From: Duganella aceris
Lineage (GTDB): Bacteria; Pseudomonadota; Gammaproteobacteria; Burkholderiales; Burkholderiaceae_D
NCBI RefSeq assembly: GCF_011090165.1
Contig: NZ_JAADJT010000002.1
Coordinates: forward strand, 62,001-126,000
Length of the DNA stretch: 64,000 nt
Reading direction: 5' to 3'
Shown in pieces: positions 15,771 through 23,047 of this stretch (position 1 is its first letter; every line of letters starts with the position of its first letter). The position numbers and the translations under genes are program-made. The notes under the pieces are model-generated. The model worked only from the letters and a program-made list of their open reading frames with translations. It was not told where the DNA came from and did no database searches.

Positions 15771-18265
15771 TGCCCGGCCTCGGCGCCGGCCTGCAGCGCG
15801 GCGGCGTGGTGCAGCGCCAGGTCGAGCGCGTCCATGAACTCGCGCACCATGATCGGTTTGGTCAGGTAATTGAAGAAACCGGCCTCGACGCCTTTTTCGA
15901 TGTCGCGCGGCATGGCGTTGGCCGACAAGGCGATCACCGGGATGTGCGCGGTGGCCGGATCGGCGCGCAACACCTGCAAGGCGCCGTAGCCGCTCATGCC
16001 GGGCAAATTAATGTCCATCAGGATCACGTCCGGCCGGTTTTGCTTGGCCAGCAGGATGCCCAGCTGCGCGGTCACGGCGGTCAGCAGCCGCATGTCGTCG
16101 CGGCGCGCGATCAGTTGCTCCACCAGCGCCAGGTTGGCGGGATTGTCCTCGACATACAGCAGCGTGTGCGGCCGGTCGTGGTCCAGGTCCACCGCCGCCG
16201 GCGCGCCGTCGTCCGGCGCCGCGCCTTCGGACGGCAACTCCGGCGCCTCGGACGCCATCAGTTCGAACCAGAATTCGCTGCCGACGCCGACCTTGCTGGC
16301 GACGCCGATGCCGCCGCCCATCAGCTCGATCAAGCGCTTGGTCACCACCAGCCCGATGCCGGTGCCCTCTTCGGCGCTGGTTTCCCGGCCGAGCCGGTTG
16401 AACGGCTGGAACAAATTCTCCAGTTGCTCCGCCGTCAGCCCGGTGCCGGTGTCGCTCACGCCGACGCGGATGCGGCCGTCCTCGCGCTGGGTGCAGTCGA
16501 CCGTCACGGCGCCGCCGAGGCGGTTGTATTTGATCGCGTTCGACACCAGGTTGACGATCACCTGCTTGACCCGGGTGCGGTCGGCGTGGACGAAGAACAG
16601 GTTTTCGAAACTGGGGAAGTTGAGCGCGATGCCGCGTTGTTCCGCCTGCGGCGCCATCATGGCCTTGCAGTCGAGCAGCACTTCGGTCAGCGACATCGCC
16701 TCGCGCGACAGGCTGACCTTGCCCGATTCGATCATCGCCAGGTCGAGGATTTCATTGATCAGCCGCAGCAGATACCAGCCCGCCTGCAGGATCTGGTCGA
16801 TCGAGCTTTGCTGCGTGCTGGACGGCGGCGGCTGGTCGGACGCCATCAGTTGCGCGAAGCCGAGCACGGCGTTGAGCGGCGTGCGCAGTTCGTGGCTCAT
16901 GCTCGACAGGAATTCCGACTTGGCCAGGTTGGCCTTTTCGGCGGTGGCCTTGGCGCTTTCCAGTTCGACGTTGTTTTCCTGCAGCCGGTGCTCGAACTGC
17001 TTGCGTTCGGTGACGTCGCGCGCGGCCGCGAACACGCCCTGCAGCTTGCGGTCGCGGTCGTGGAAGGTCGAGGCGTTGAACGACACCACGGTCTCGACGC
17101 CGTCGCGCGAGATCGCGGTCAGCTCGTAATTGGTCAGCTTGCCTTCGCGCAGCACGCGCGAGATGCCGGCCTGGGCGCGCTCGGGGTCGGTGAAGTAATT
17201 CTTGAACGGGGCGCCGATCAATTCGTCGCGGGTGCTGCCGGTCAACGATTCCATCTGCTGGTTGACGTCGGTGATGATGCCGCGCGGATCGGTCGCCATC
17301 AGCGCGTCGATATTCGATTCGATCAGCGAGCGGGTGTAGAACTGCTGGTCGCGCAGCCGCTGGTCCAGCACCGCCTGCTCGGCCTCGACCTGCTTGCGCG
17401 CGGTGTTGTCGGTGCCGATCAGCAAATAGCCGATGATGTTGTCCTGGTCGTCGCGCAGCGCGGTCACCGAGACGATGGCCGGGAAGCGGCTGCCGTCCTG
17501 GCGGATATAGGTCAGCTCGTAGATGTCCTCGATGCCGCGCGAGGCCTTGAACACCAGCGCCTCGAAGCCGGGCGTGATCGGCGTGCCCAGTTCGACGCTC
17601 AGCGTCTGGGCACGCGCGATCACCTCCAGCGGATCGGAGATGTCGGCCGGGGTGATCTTGTTCATCACGTCGGACGCCTTGTAGCCCAGCATGCGCTCGG
17701 CGCCGACGTTGAAGATCTGGATCACGCCCTGGGCGTCGGTGGCGATGCTGGAGAAATTGGCGCTGTTGAAGATCGCCTTCTGCAGCGCGCCGGCCTTCAG
17801 CAACGCTTCCTCGGCGCCCTTGCGCGCGGTGTTGTCGGTACCGATCAGCAGATAGCCGATGATCGCTTCGCGGTCGTCGCGCAGCGCGGTCACCGACACC
17901 ATGGCCGGGAAGCGGCTGCCGTCCTGGCGGATGTAGGTCAGCTCGTAGATATCCTCGATGCCGCGCGAGGCCTTGAACACCAGCGCCTCGAAGCCCGGCG
18001 TGATCGGCGTGTCGAATTCGATGCTGAGGGCGGCGGCGCGGACGATCAGCTCGCGCGGATCGGAGATGTCGGCCGGGGTGATCTGGTCCATCACGTCGCC
18101 CGCCTTGTAGCCCAGCATGCGCTCGGCGCCGACGTTGAAGATCTGGATCACGCCCTGGGCATCGGTGGCGATGCTGGAGAAATTGGCGCTGTTGAAAATC
18201 GCGTTCTGCAAGGCGCCGGCCTTCAACAGCAGTTGCCCATCGTACAGCGAGCGGTCGAGGATCAA
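15767..18265 (-). CDS. Multi-PAS hybrid histidine kinase with duplicated PAS domains
   Basis: An 832-residue soluble hybrid kinase starting at TTG 18265, with a GGGAG ribosome site. Residues 14-155 and 156-297 are two nearly identical PAS units (LKAGALQ.AIFNSANFSS and later PITPGFEALVFKASRGIEDI in both). A third PAS (TRSLIESNIDALMATDPRGI) follows. HisKA FLSSMSHELRTPLNAVLGF has its His near 455. The ATPase has EGTGIGLVVTKRLIELMGGG. A C-terminal receiver carries RPDVILMDINLPGMSG (Asp near 748). The gene is coupled to the phytochrome gene downstream, so its receiver or kinase could pass on the light signal; that wiring is inferred. Confidence 0.9.
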   Translation of the reverse strand: MILDRSLYDGQLLLKAGALQNAIFNSANFSSIATDAQGVIQIFNVGAERMLGYKAGDVMDQITPADISDPRELIVRAAALSIEFDTPITPGFEALVFKASRGIEDIYELTYIRQDGSRFPAMVSVTALRDDREAIIGYLLIGTDNTARKGAEEALLKAGALQKAIFNSANFSSIATDAQGVIQIFNVGAERMLGYKASDVMNKITPADISDPLEVIARAQTLSVELGTPITPGFEALVFKASRGIEDIYELTYIRQDGSRFPAIVSVTALRDDQDNIIGYLLIGTDNTARKQVEAEQAVLDQRLRDQQFYTRSLIESNIDALMATDPRGIITDVNQQMESLTGSTRDELIGAPFKNYFTDPERAQAGISRVLREGKLTNYELTAISRDGVETVVSFNASTFHDRDRKLQGVFAAARDVTERKQFEHRLQENNVELESAKATAEKANLAKSEFLSSMSHELRTPLNAVLGFAQLMASDQPPPSSTQQSSIDQILQAGWYLLRLINEILDLAMIESGKVSLSREAMSLTEVLLDCKAMMAPQAEQRGIALNFPSFENLFFVHADRTRVKQVIVNLVSNAIKYNRLGGAVTVDCTQREDGRIRVGVSDTGTGLTAEQLENLFQPFNRLGRETSAEEGTGIGLVVTKRLIELMGGGIGVASKVGVGSEFWFELMASEAPELPSEGAAPDDGAPAAVDLDHDRPHTLLYVEDNPANLALVEQLIARRDDMRLLTAVTAQLGILLAKQNRPDVILMDINLPGMSGYGALQVLRADPATAHIPVIALSANAMPRDIEKGVEAGFFNYLTKPIMVREFMDALDLALHHAAALQAGAEAGQ
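17375..18226 (-). repeat. Tandem 426-bp duplication encoding two PAS domains
   Basis: Two adjacent 142-codon units (18226-17801 and 17800-17375) encode almost the same protein. They differ at only a small number of positions, for example KAGDVMDQ versus KASDVMNK and SIEFDTP versus SVELGTP. DNA similarity is visible throughout, which indicates a recent intragenic duplication or ongoing conversion. Confidence 0.85.
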
Positions 18266-18418
18266 GATGTTCTCCCAGGGTCACATGGATTTGTCACATA
18301 GAATTGGCACGCGGAGGCGTGAAGAGCTTGCGACAGCTAGGCGGTGGGAGCCGAGGCAGCCCGCGCGGCGGCGGGCTGAATGATGGGACTTCGCGAAGTT
18401 TGGAGATGGGACCTGTAA

Positions 18419-18450
18419 CGTGCCCCCACAATAGCACAGTGCGGGGGCCG
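18419..18450 (-). terminator. GC-rich hairpin after the barrel gene
   Basis: Just past the stop codon of the outer-membrane barrel gene, G+C arms (GTGCCCCCAC and a matching GTGCGGGGGC segment) can form a strong imperfect hairpin. There is no clear T tract, so it may be a weak terminator or a 3' stabiliser. The surrounding 190-bp gap also holds the leader of the hybrid kinase gene. Confidence 0.35.
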
Positions 18451-18456
18451 GCGGCC

Positions 18457-19518
18457 TTAAAAGGTCATCGGCAGGCGGAACGACAGCTGCACGTCCGGCG
18501 TGTCGCGCGTCAGGCCGGCGCCGACCGCGATGTTGACCGTGCGCTTGTCGCTGAGCCGGTACGAGAAGCCCACCAGCAGCGTGCCCAGCTGGGTGCGCAC
18601 CGAGCCCGGCACCGCGACCCCGTTCTGCCGCGTGCGCGCGATCGAATTGTGGTCGTAGCCAAAACTCATCAACGCCTTGTCGTTCAGCGCCAGGCCGACG
18701 CCGAAGTTGAAGCCGATCACGCCGCCCGCCTCGATCGTGCCCAGCGGTTCCCACTCGCCGTTGAGCACCTTGCGATTGACGTTGTGGCGCTTGAAGTTGT
18801 ACAGGTAATTGACGCCGCCGAACAGGATCGCCGGATCGCTCGCGTACAGCCAGGTCAGGCTGGGCTGCAGGGCGTAGAAACCGGAACCGGTCGGCAGGTC
18901 CAGCGGCAAGCCGGTGCCGGTGGCGTTCGGCCCGACGCAGCGCTGGCTGCAATCGGTCAGCACCTCGAACGGGTCGGTGCCGGTGCGCGACTTGAAGCGC
19001 AGCCCGGCCACGTAGTACGGCTTGTCGACGCCGCCGTCGTTGAGCTGGTAGCGCAGCGCCAGCTCGGCGTCGCCGACGCCGCGCCCGCTGGTGTCGAACA
19101 CGCGGTCGACGCCGGTGCCGGTGAAGATCTCGCGGCTGACGGTGGAGTCGGAGCGGTACACATACGGCACCTTCAGCTCCAGCTCGAGCCGGTTGCTCAG
19201 GCCGTAGCGGCCGGTGACGGCGGCGGTGGTGGTGTTGCGCTTGACCTCGCGCACGTCGACCAGGCCGATCAGCAGCGCCGGGATGATGGTGTAGCCGACC
19301 AGCACCACCCGGTTGCTGGACGAATAACCGAACTGCAGCGACGGCTCCAGCACCAGCTTGCCGCGCGGCGTCAACACCCCCGGCTGTTCGAACAGCGGCG
19401 CCACCGCCGGCGGCCGGCCGTCCTGCGGCGGCGGCGCGCCGACCGCTTCCCCCTGCTGCGCCAGCGCGCTGCCCCACCACGCCATCGTCACGGCCAAGCC
19501 CATCGCGGTTGCGCGCAT
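18457..19518 (-). CDS. Outer-membrane beta-barrel, FapF-like amyloid exporter candidate
   Basis: A 353-residue protein with a signal peptide (LAVTMAWWGSALAQ) and a barrel of alternating strands ending in a terminal aromatic (SFRLPMTF), the outer-membrane assembly signal. The segment SSSNRVVLVGYTIIPALLIG, followed by TGRYGLSNRLELELKVPYVY, resembles the transporter-type barrel to which FapF belongs. It is the last gene of a five-gene operon with a C39 peptidase, as in Pseudomonas fapDEF. The FapF coiled-coil plug domain is short or missing: only about 50 residues, mostly Pro-rich, precede the barrel. A GGGAGG site precedes the ATG. Confidence 0.65.
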   Translation of the reverse strand: MRATAMGLAVTMAWWGSALAQQGEAVGAPPPQDGRPPAVAPLFEQPGVLTPRGKLVLEPSLQFGYSSSNRVVLVGYTIIPALLIGLVDVREVKRNTTTAAVTGRYGLSNRLELELKVPYVYRSDSTVSREIFTGTGVDRVFDTSGRGVGDAELALRYQLNDGGVDKPYYVAGLRFKSRTGTDPFEVLTDCSQRCVGPNATGTGLPLDLPTGSGFYALQPSLTWLYASDPAILFGGVNYLYNFKRHNVNRKVLNGEWEPLGTIEAGGVIGFNFGVGLALNDKALMSFGYDHNSIARTRQNGVAVPGSVRTQLGTLLVGFSYRLSDKRTVNIAVGAGLTRDTPDVQLSFRLPMTF

Positions 19519-19527
19519 CGTTCCTCC

Positions 19528-20016
19528 CTATTTGCCCACCGCGGCGCTCAAGGCGTCGCGCAGACTGTTTTCAAAGTTGACCGCCTTGAGCAGGGCCAGG
19601 TTGCCGACCGTGGTGCTGATCGTGGTCTGGCTGCGGATCGCCTGATCGTTGGCGCTGTTCTGGATCAACAGCGCCCCCATCGCCTGCCCGGCCGGGCCCG
19701 GCTCGACGCGGTTGCCGTCGCCGACCTGGACCACCGCGCCGGCCAGCGCTTCGCCGGCCAGGCGGGCCTGCACAGCGCTCAACTGTGTCACATCGGGGAT
19801 GTCGAAACGACTGTTTACTACAACAGTGCCATTGACCGTAATCAAACGTTCGACGCCCAGCGACACCAGCATGCCGTTGCCGAGGTCGAAGCCGCCGCGC
19901 CGGCCCGCCAGCTCCGCGTCGTCGACGGCGGTCCAGCCGGCGGCGGGATCAGTGCCCGGACCGGCGCCGCGCGCCGCCGCGCAGGCCAGCAGGACGCTCA
20001 AAAACAGGATGCGCAT
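19528..20016 (-). CDS. Small secreted protein at the FapE position
   Basis: A 162-residue protein with a signal peptide (MRILFLSVLLACAAARGAG). AVDDAELAGRRGGFDLGNGM resembles the double-glycine-like leader motifs of secreted or C39-processed proteins. The C-terminal half has GALLIQNSANDQAIRSQTTI, related to the QNSG..LIQ motifs of two other proteins in the operon. An AGGAGGTG ribosome site precedes the ATG at 20016. Its place between the C39 peptidase and the barrel matches fapE by order. Sequence similarity to FapE could not be tested. Confidence 0.6.
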   Translation of the reverse strand: MRILFLSVLLACAAARGAGPGTDPAAGWTAVDDAELAGRRGGFDLGNGMLVSLGVERLITVNGTVVVNSRFDIPDVTQLSAVQARLAGEALAGAVVQVGDGNRVEPGPAGQAMGALLIQNSANDQAIRSQTTISTTVGNLALLKAVNFENSLRDALSAAVGK

Positions 20017-20029
20017 GACGGCACCTCCT

Positions 20030-20716
20030 TCAGTAATTGCCGCTGCCGTTCTTGAACAGGGTGATATCGGTCAGGCTGGAACGGCTGATGGCCTCGCCCA
20101 GCGGCGCGCGCGGCGCGACGCTCCAGTCCGCCGCGAGGTTGAAGTGCGGCTGGCCCGGCCAGTTGTGGATCACGAACAGCAACTGGTCCGGCCGCATCGC
20201 CTCGAACGCGTCGCGCCGCAGCGCGCGCGTGCCGCCGGCCGGATCGCCCAGCAGCACCCGCTCGTCCTCGATGCCCTTGATGACGACGAAATGCAGATAG
20301 CCGTTCTCGACGATGCGCACGATGGCGGGCAACCGCGCCTCGGCCAACTTCTGCAAGGGCTGCAGGTAGCCGTCGGCGATGAACCCCTGCTGCGCCAGGT
20401 AGCGCTTCATGTCCAGCAAGGAAAACCCTTCGCGCCGGATTTTGGCCTGGTCGCCGCCGGCGTACATGGCGGAAAATACATCCCGCTCGCTGACCGGCTT
20501 GCCGTAGTGATAGCTGAGCAGCGTCGCCACCGCCGCCGAGCCGCAACTGAAGTCGTCCTGCTGCCGCACGACCGAGCGGAAGCGCGCCTCCTTCAGGCTG
20601 GCGACCGGCAGCGCATAGGCGCCGCCGCCCACGCCGGGCAGGTCCGCCGCGCCGGCCGCGCCGACGCCGGCGCCGCACAACACGGCGCCGGCCAAGATCA
20701 TCGCCCGGGTGTTCAT
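20030..20716 (-). CDS. Periplasmic C39-family cysteine peptidase, FapD-like
   Basis: A 228-residue protein from ATG 20716 with a signal peptide (MILAGAVLCGAGVGAAGAAD). The C39 papain-like core shows RQQDDFSCGSAAVATLLSY with Cys58 and an oxyanion Gln at 52-53, LHFVVIKGI with His142, and LLGDPAGG with Asp158. There is no ABC-transporter domain, so it is a free-standing periplasmic protease like FapD rather than a bacteriocin exporter. Its ATG overlaps the stop of the upstream gene (ATGA). Likely substrates are the secreted operon proteins. Confidence 0.82.
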   Translation of the reverse strand: MNTRAMILAGAVLCGAGVGAAGAADLPGVGGGAYALPVASLKEARFRSVVRQQDDFSCGSAAVATLLSYHYGKPVSERDVFSAMYAGGDQAKIRREGFSLLDMKRYLAQQGFIADGYLQPLQKLAEARLPAIVRIVENGYLHFVVIKGIEDERVLLGDPAGGTRALRRDAFEAMRPDQLLFVIHNWPGQPHFNLAADWSVAPRAPLGEAISRSSLTDITLFKNGSGNY

Positions 20717-21096
20717 TGCATCTCGATATGGATGATGGTGGCGTTCTGGATCAGCACGTTGGCGCCGGAATTCTGGATCGCGATCGGCAGCCCGGTCATA
20801 TTGCCGAACGAGCCGCCGTCGATCGAGTTGGCGCCGCTGAGCACATTGACCGCCGAGTTGCCGCTGACCGCGCCCTCGAGCCGCATGCTGTTGCTCACCG
20901 TGTCGGCGCCGCCGCGCAGTGCGCCCAGTTTCTCCGCCGCCACCGCCGGGCCGTCGAAGCCGTCCGGCGCGGCGACCTGGATGACGATCTCCGGCACCAG
21001 CAGCACCGGCGGCGCCGGCGGCGCGGGCGCGGCGTCGGCGGCCACGGCCAGCCGTCCCGCCGCCAGCAGCGCGATCGCGCATAAATGTTTGCTCAT
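20713..21096 (-). CDS. Small secreted protein of the Fap-like operon
   Basis: A 127-residue protein with a signal peptide (MSKHLCAIALLAAGRLAVAA) and a short Pro/Ala linker. The mature part contains GGADTVSNSMRLEGAVSGNS, and LPIAIQNSGANVLIQNATII near the C-terminus. The Asn/Gly/Ser-rich pattern with QNSG..VLIQN resembles amyloid-type repeat motifs and the C-terminus of the Gly-rich protein encoded just upstream. It could be a minor subunit or nucleator; this is inferred. An AGGAGG ribosome site is present. Confidence 0.6.
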   Translation of the reverse strand: MSKHLCAIALLAAGRLAVAADAAPAPPAPPVLLVPEIVIQVAAPDGFDGPAVAAEKLGALRGGADTVSNSMRLEGAVSGNSAVNVLSGANSIDGGSFGNMTGLPIAIQNSGANVLIQNATIIHIEMQ

Positions 21097-21158
21097 GGCG
21101 TCCCTCCTGTCGTTGCCGATGAGGGCGGCACGCCACGCGGCGCACCGCCCGCCGCCGC

Positions 21159-22874
21159 CTATTTGCCCACGTTCAGGTTGGACTGCACGTTGACGCTTTG
21201 CTGGATCAGCGCGGAGATGCCGCTGTTCTGCGCCGCCACCATGATGCCGGCGGCCGACTGGCCGACGCTGCTCATGGCGTTGGACATGTTGAAGGTGCCG
21301 GCGTTGACCGCCACCGCGCCACCCGCGCCGCCGGCCGCGCCGTTGCCGGCGCCACCGGTCGCGGCGCCGCCGCTGTTGGTGCCGCCGCCGCCGCCGGCGC
21401 CACCGGTGTTGCCGCCGCCACCGGCACCGCCCGCGCCGCCGGCGCCCGCCGTCGCGCTACCGTTGGTCGGATCGCCGTTGCTGGCCGTGCCGCCGGTCGC
21501 CGCGCCGCCCGCCGCGCCGGCGCCACCGGTATTGGCGGCCGCCCCGCTGTTGCCGCCCGCCGCGCCCGTGCCGCCGGCGCCGCCGGCCGCGCCGGCGCTG
21601 CTGGCGCTACCGCCGGCCGCGCCGGTCCCGCCCGCGCCCGAGGTGGCGGCCGCGCCCGCGCCGCCGGTCTGGGTCACCGCCGCGCCGGCGCCGCCGCTGC
21701 CGCTGCTGGCCGCCCCGCCGGCCGCGCCGTTGCCGGCGGTGTTGGTGCCGCCGGAACCGGACGCGCCGGCGCCACCCGCGCCGCCGGATGCGCCCGCGCC
21801 GCCGGCGCCGCCGGTGGCCGTGCCGGTGGTGGTGGTGCCGTCACCCGATCCGGCGCCGCCGCCGCTTGCCGCGCCCGAACCGGCGCTGGCCGACTGCGAC
21901 GGCGGCGTGCCGGTCCCGCCCTCGCTTGGCGCACCGGAAGTGTTGGCGCCGCTGGCCGCGCCGGAACCGGCGCCGCCGCCGGAGGCGGAGCTGGTGGCGC
22001 CGCCCGAGCCGCTGCCGGCATAGCCGCCCGCCGCGCCCGCGCCACCCGCGCCGCCCACGCCTCCCGAGCCGCCACTGCCGCCGCCGGCCAGGCCGGTGCC
22101 GCCGCCGGCACCGCCGTTGCTGCCGGTGGCGGCGCCGCTGCTGCCGCCGCTGCCGCCGGTGGAACCGCCGACGCCGCCGCCGGCGCCACCCGTTGCCGCG
22201 CCGGTCGGGCCGCCACCGCCACCGGCACCGCCGGCCGTGGCGCCACCGGCGCCGCCGATGCCGCCGGCGCCGCCCCAACCGCCCTGGCCACCGATGCCGC
22301 TGGTGGCGCCGGAAGCATAGCCGCCCGCCCCGCCGGCGCCGCCGACGCTGGCGCCGACCGACGGGGATCCGTTGCTGGCGCTGCCGTTGCTGGCGCTGCC
22401 GCCCAGGCCGCCGGCCGCGCCGCTGCCGCCCGCCGCCGCCCCGCCGGCGCCGCCGGTGGCGGCCGCGTTGCCGCCGGTGGCGTTGCCGCCGGAGCCATAA
22501 CCGCCGATGCCGCCGGTGCTATTGCCGGTGTTGGTGGCGCGGTTGCCGATATCCTGCACGGTGTTGCCGCTCACCGTGCCGGTCAGCGTGGTGGTGGCGT
22601 CGGCGCTCGAGGTGTTGTAGGCATTGCTGAGTGTGGAGGTGGCGGCGCCGCCGTTATTGGCGGCAACGGCGCCGACCGCGCTGGCCCCGGCCGCGCCGGT
22701 GCTGTTGTTATTGTCGTTCTTGTTGCTGCTGTCCTGCGCGGCGCTGGCGTTGTCGCTGGCGTGCGCTCCGGCACCGGATTGGGTGGTGGCGGTGGTGGGT
22801 GGCGTGGTGGTTTGGGCGTAAGCCTGCGCGCTGAACGCCAGCGCGATGGCGGCGCCGATCAAAGATTTTTTCAT
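21159..22874 (-). CDS. Large Gly/Ala-rich secreted protein, candidate amyloid or matrix subunit
   Basis: A 571-residue protein with a signal peptide (MKKSLIGAAIALAFSAQAYA). A 110-residue N-terminal region is rich in Asn, Ser and Thr (SSNKNDNNNSTG; TLTGTVSGNTVQDIGN). Then about 380 residues of GGAGG, GAAGG and GGxGGAG repeats with little else follow. The C-terminal segment has MVAAQNSGISALIQQSVNVQ and ends NVGK. The shape recalls silk- or PE_PGRS-like sequences, but the signal peptide and neighbours fit an exported fibre subunit. It is the first gene of the operon, behind a sigma-54 promoter. Long Ala/Gly frames on the other strand are compositional shadows. Confidence 0.7.
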   Translation of the reverse strand: MKKSLIGAAIALAFSAQAYAQTTTPPTTATTQSGAGAHASDNASAAQDSSNKNDNNNSTGAAGASAVGAVAANNGGAATSTLSNAYNTSSADATTTLTGTVSGNTVQDIGNRATNTGNSTGGIGGYGSGGNATGGNAAATGGAGGAAAGGSGAAGGLGGSASNGSASNGSPSVGASVGGAGGAGGYASGATSGIGGQGGWGGAGGIGGAGGATAGGAGGGGGPTGAATGGAGGGVGGSTGGSGGSSGAATGSNGGAGGGTGLAGGGSGGSGGVGGAGGAGAAGGYAGSGSGGATSSASGGGAGSGAASGANTSGAPSEGGTGTPPSQSASAGSGAASGGGAGSGDGTTTTGTATGGAGGAGASGGAGGAGASGSGGTNTAGNGAAGGAASSGSGGAGAAVTQTGGAGAAATSGAGGTGAAGGSASSAGAAGGAGGTGAAGGNSGAAANTGGAGAAGGAATGGTASNGDPTNGSATAGAGGAGGAGGGGNTGGAGGGGGTNSGGAATGGAGNGAAGGAGGAVAVNAGTFNMSNAMSSVGQSAAGIMVAAQNSGISALIQQSVNVQSNLNVGK

Positions 22875-22955
22875 AGCGTTTCCCTACCTTGCTGTTATAT
22901 GGGTTGATCAAGCATCATGGCGCCAGGGGACCGATCTCCCGGCCACCCTTCTTCC

Positions 22956-22970
22956 GCAAGCTTGATGCCA
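22956..22970 (-). promoter_or_regulatory. Sigma-54 promoter of the Fap-like operon
   Basis: Reading the reverse strand, TGGCATCAAGCTTGC has GG and GC exactly 10 bp apart and matches the -24/-12 sigma-54 consensus (TGGCAC-N5-TTGC) at nearly every conserved base. Transcription would begin near 22945, about 70 nt before the ATG at 22874. The gene directly upstream encodes a sigma-54 activator, which makes the call stronger. Confidence 0.8.
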
Positions 22971-23030
22971 GCACAGTCAAGATGTTGAAATCTAAAGAAA
23001 ATTCGCCGCGGCGCGCGATGGGGCGGCGAC

Positions 23031-23045
23031 CTTTGCGTCGCAAAG
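23031..23045. promoter_or_regulatory. Possible enhancer site for the sigma-54 activator
   Basis: CTTTGCG-T-CGCAAAG is a perfect 7-bp inverted repeat. It is about 90 bp upstream of the sigma-54 transcription start and just past the stop codon of the regulator gene. Distance and symmetry fit an enhancer-binding site. It has no T tract, so it is a poor terminator. Confidence 0.45.
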
Positions 23046-23047
23046 CG

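Noticed and set aside
15806..18301. 831-codon forward frame opposite the hybrid kinase
   Set aside because: Mirror of a strongly supported kinase; its repeats only reflect the PAS duplication.
21159..22874. CRISPR-like or satellite repeat array
   Set aside because: The repeats are irregular GGN codons within one continuous reading frame with a signal peptide, not spaced direct repeats.
21198..22907. Ala/Gly/Arg-rich forward frames across the Gly-rich gene
   Set aside because: The reverse-strand gene has a signal peptide, ribosome site and promoter; the forward frames lack these and arise from GGC/GCC repeats.
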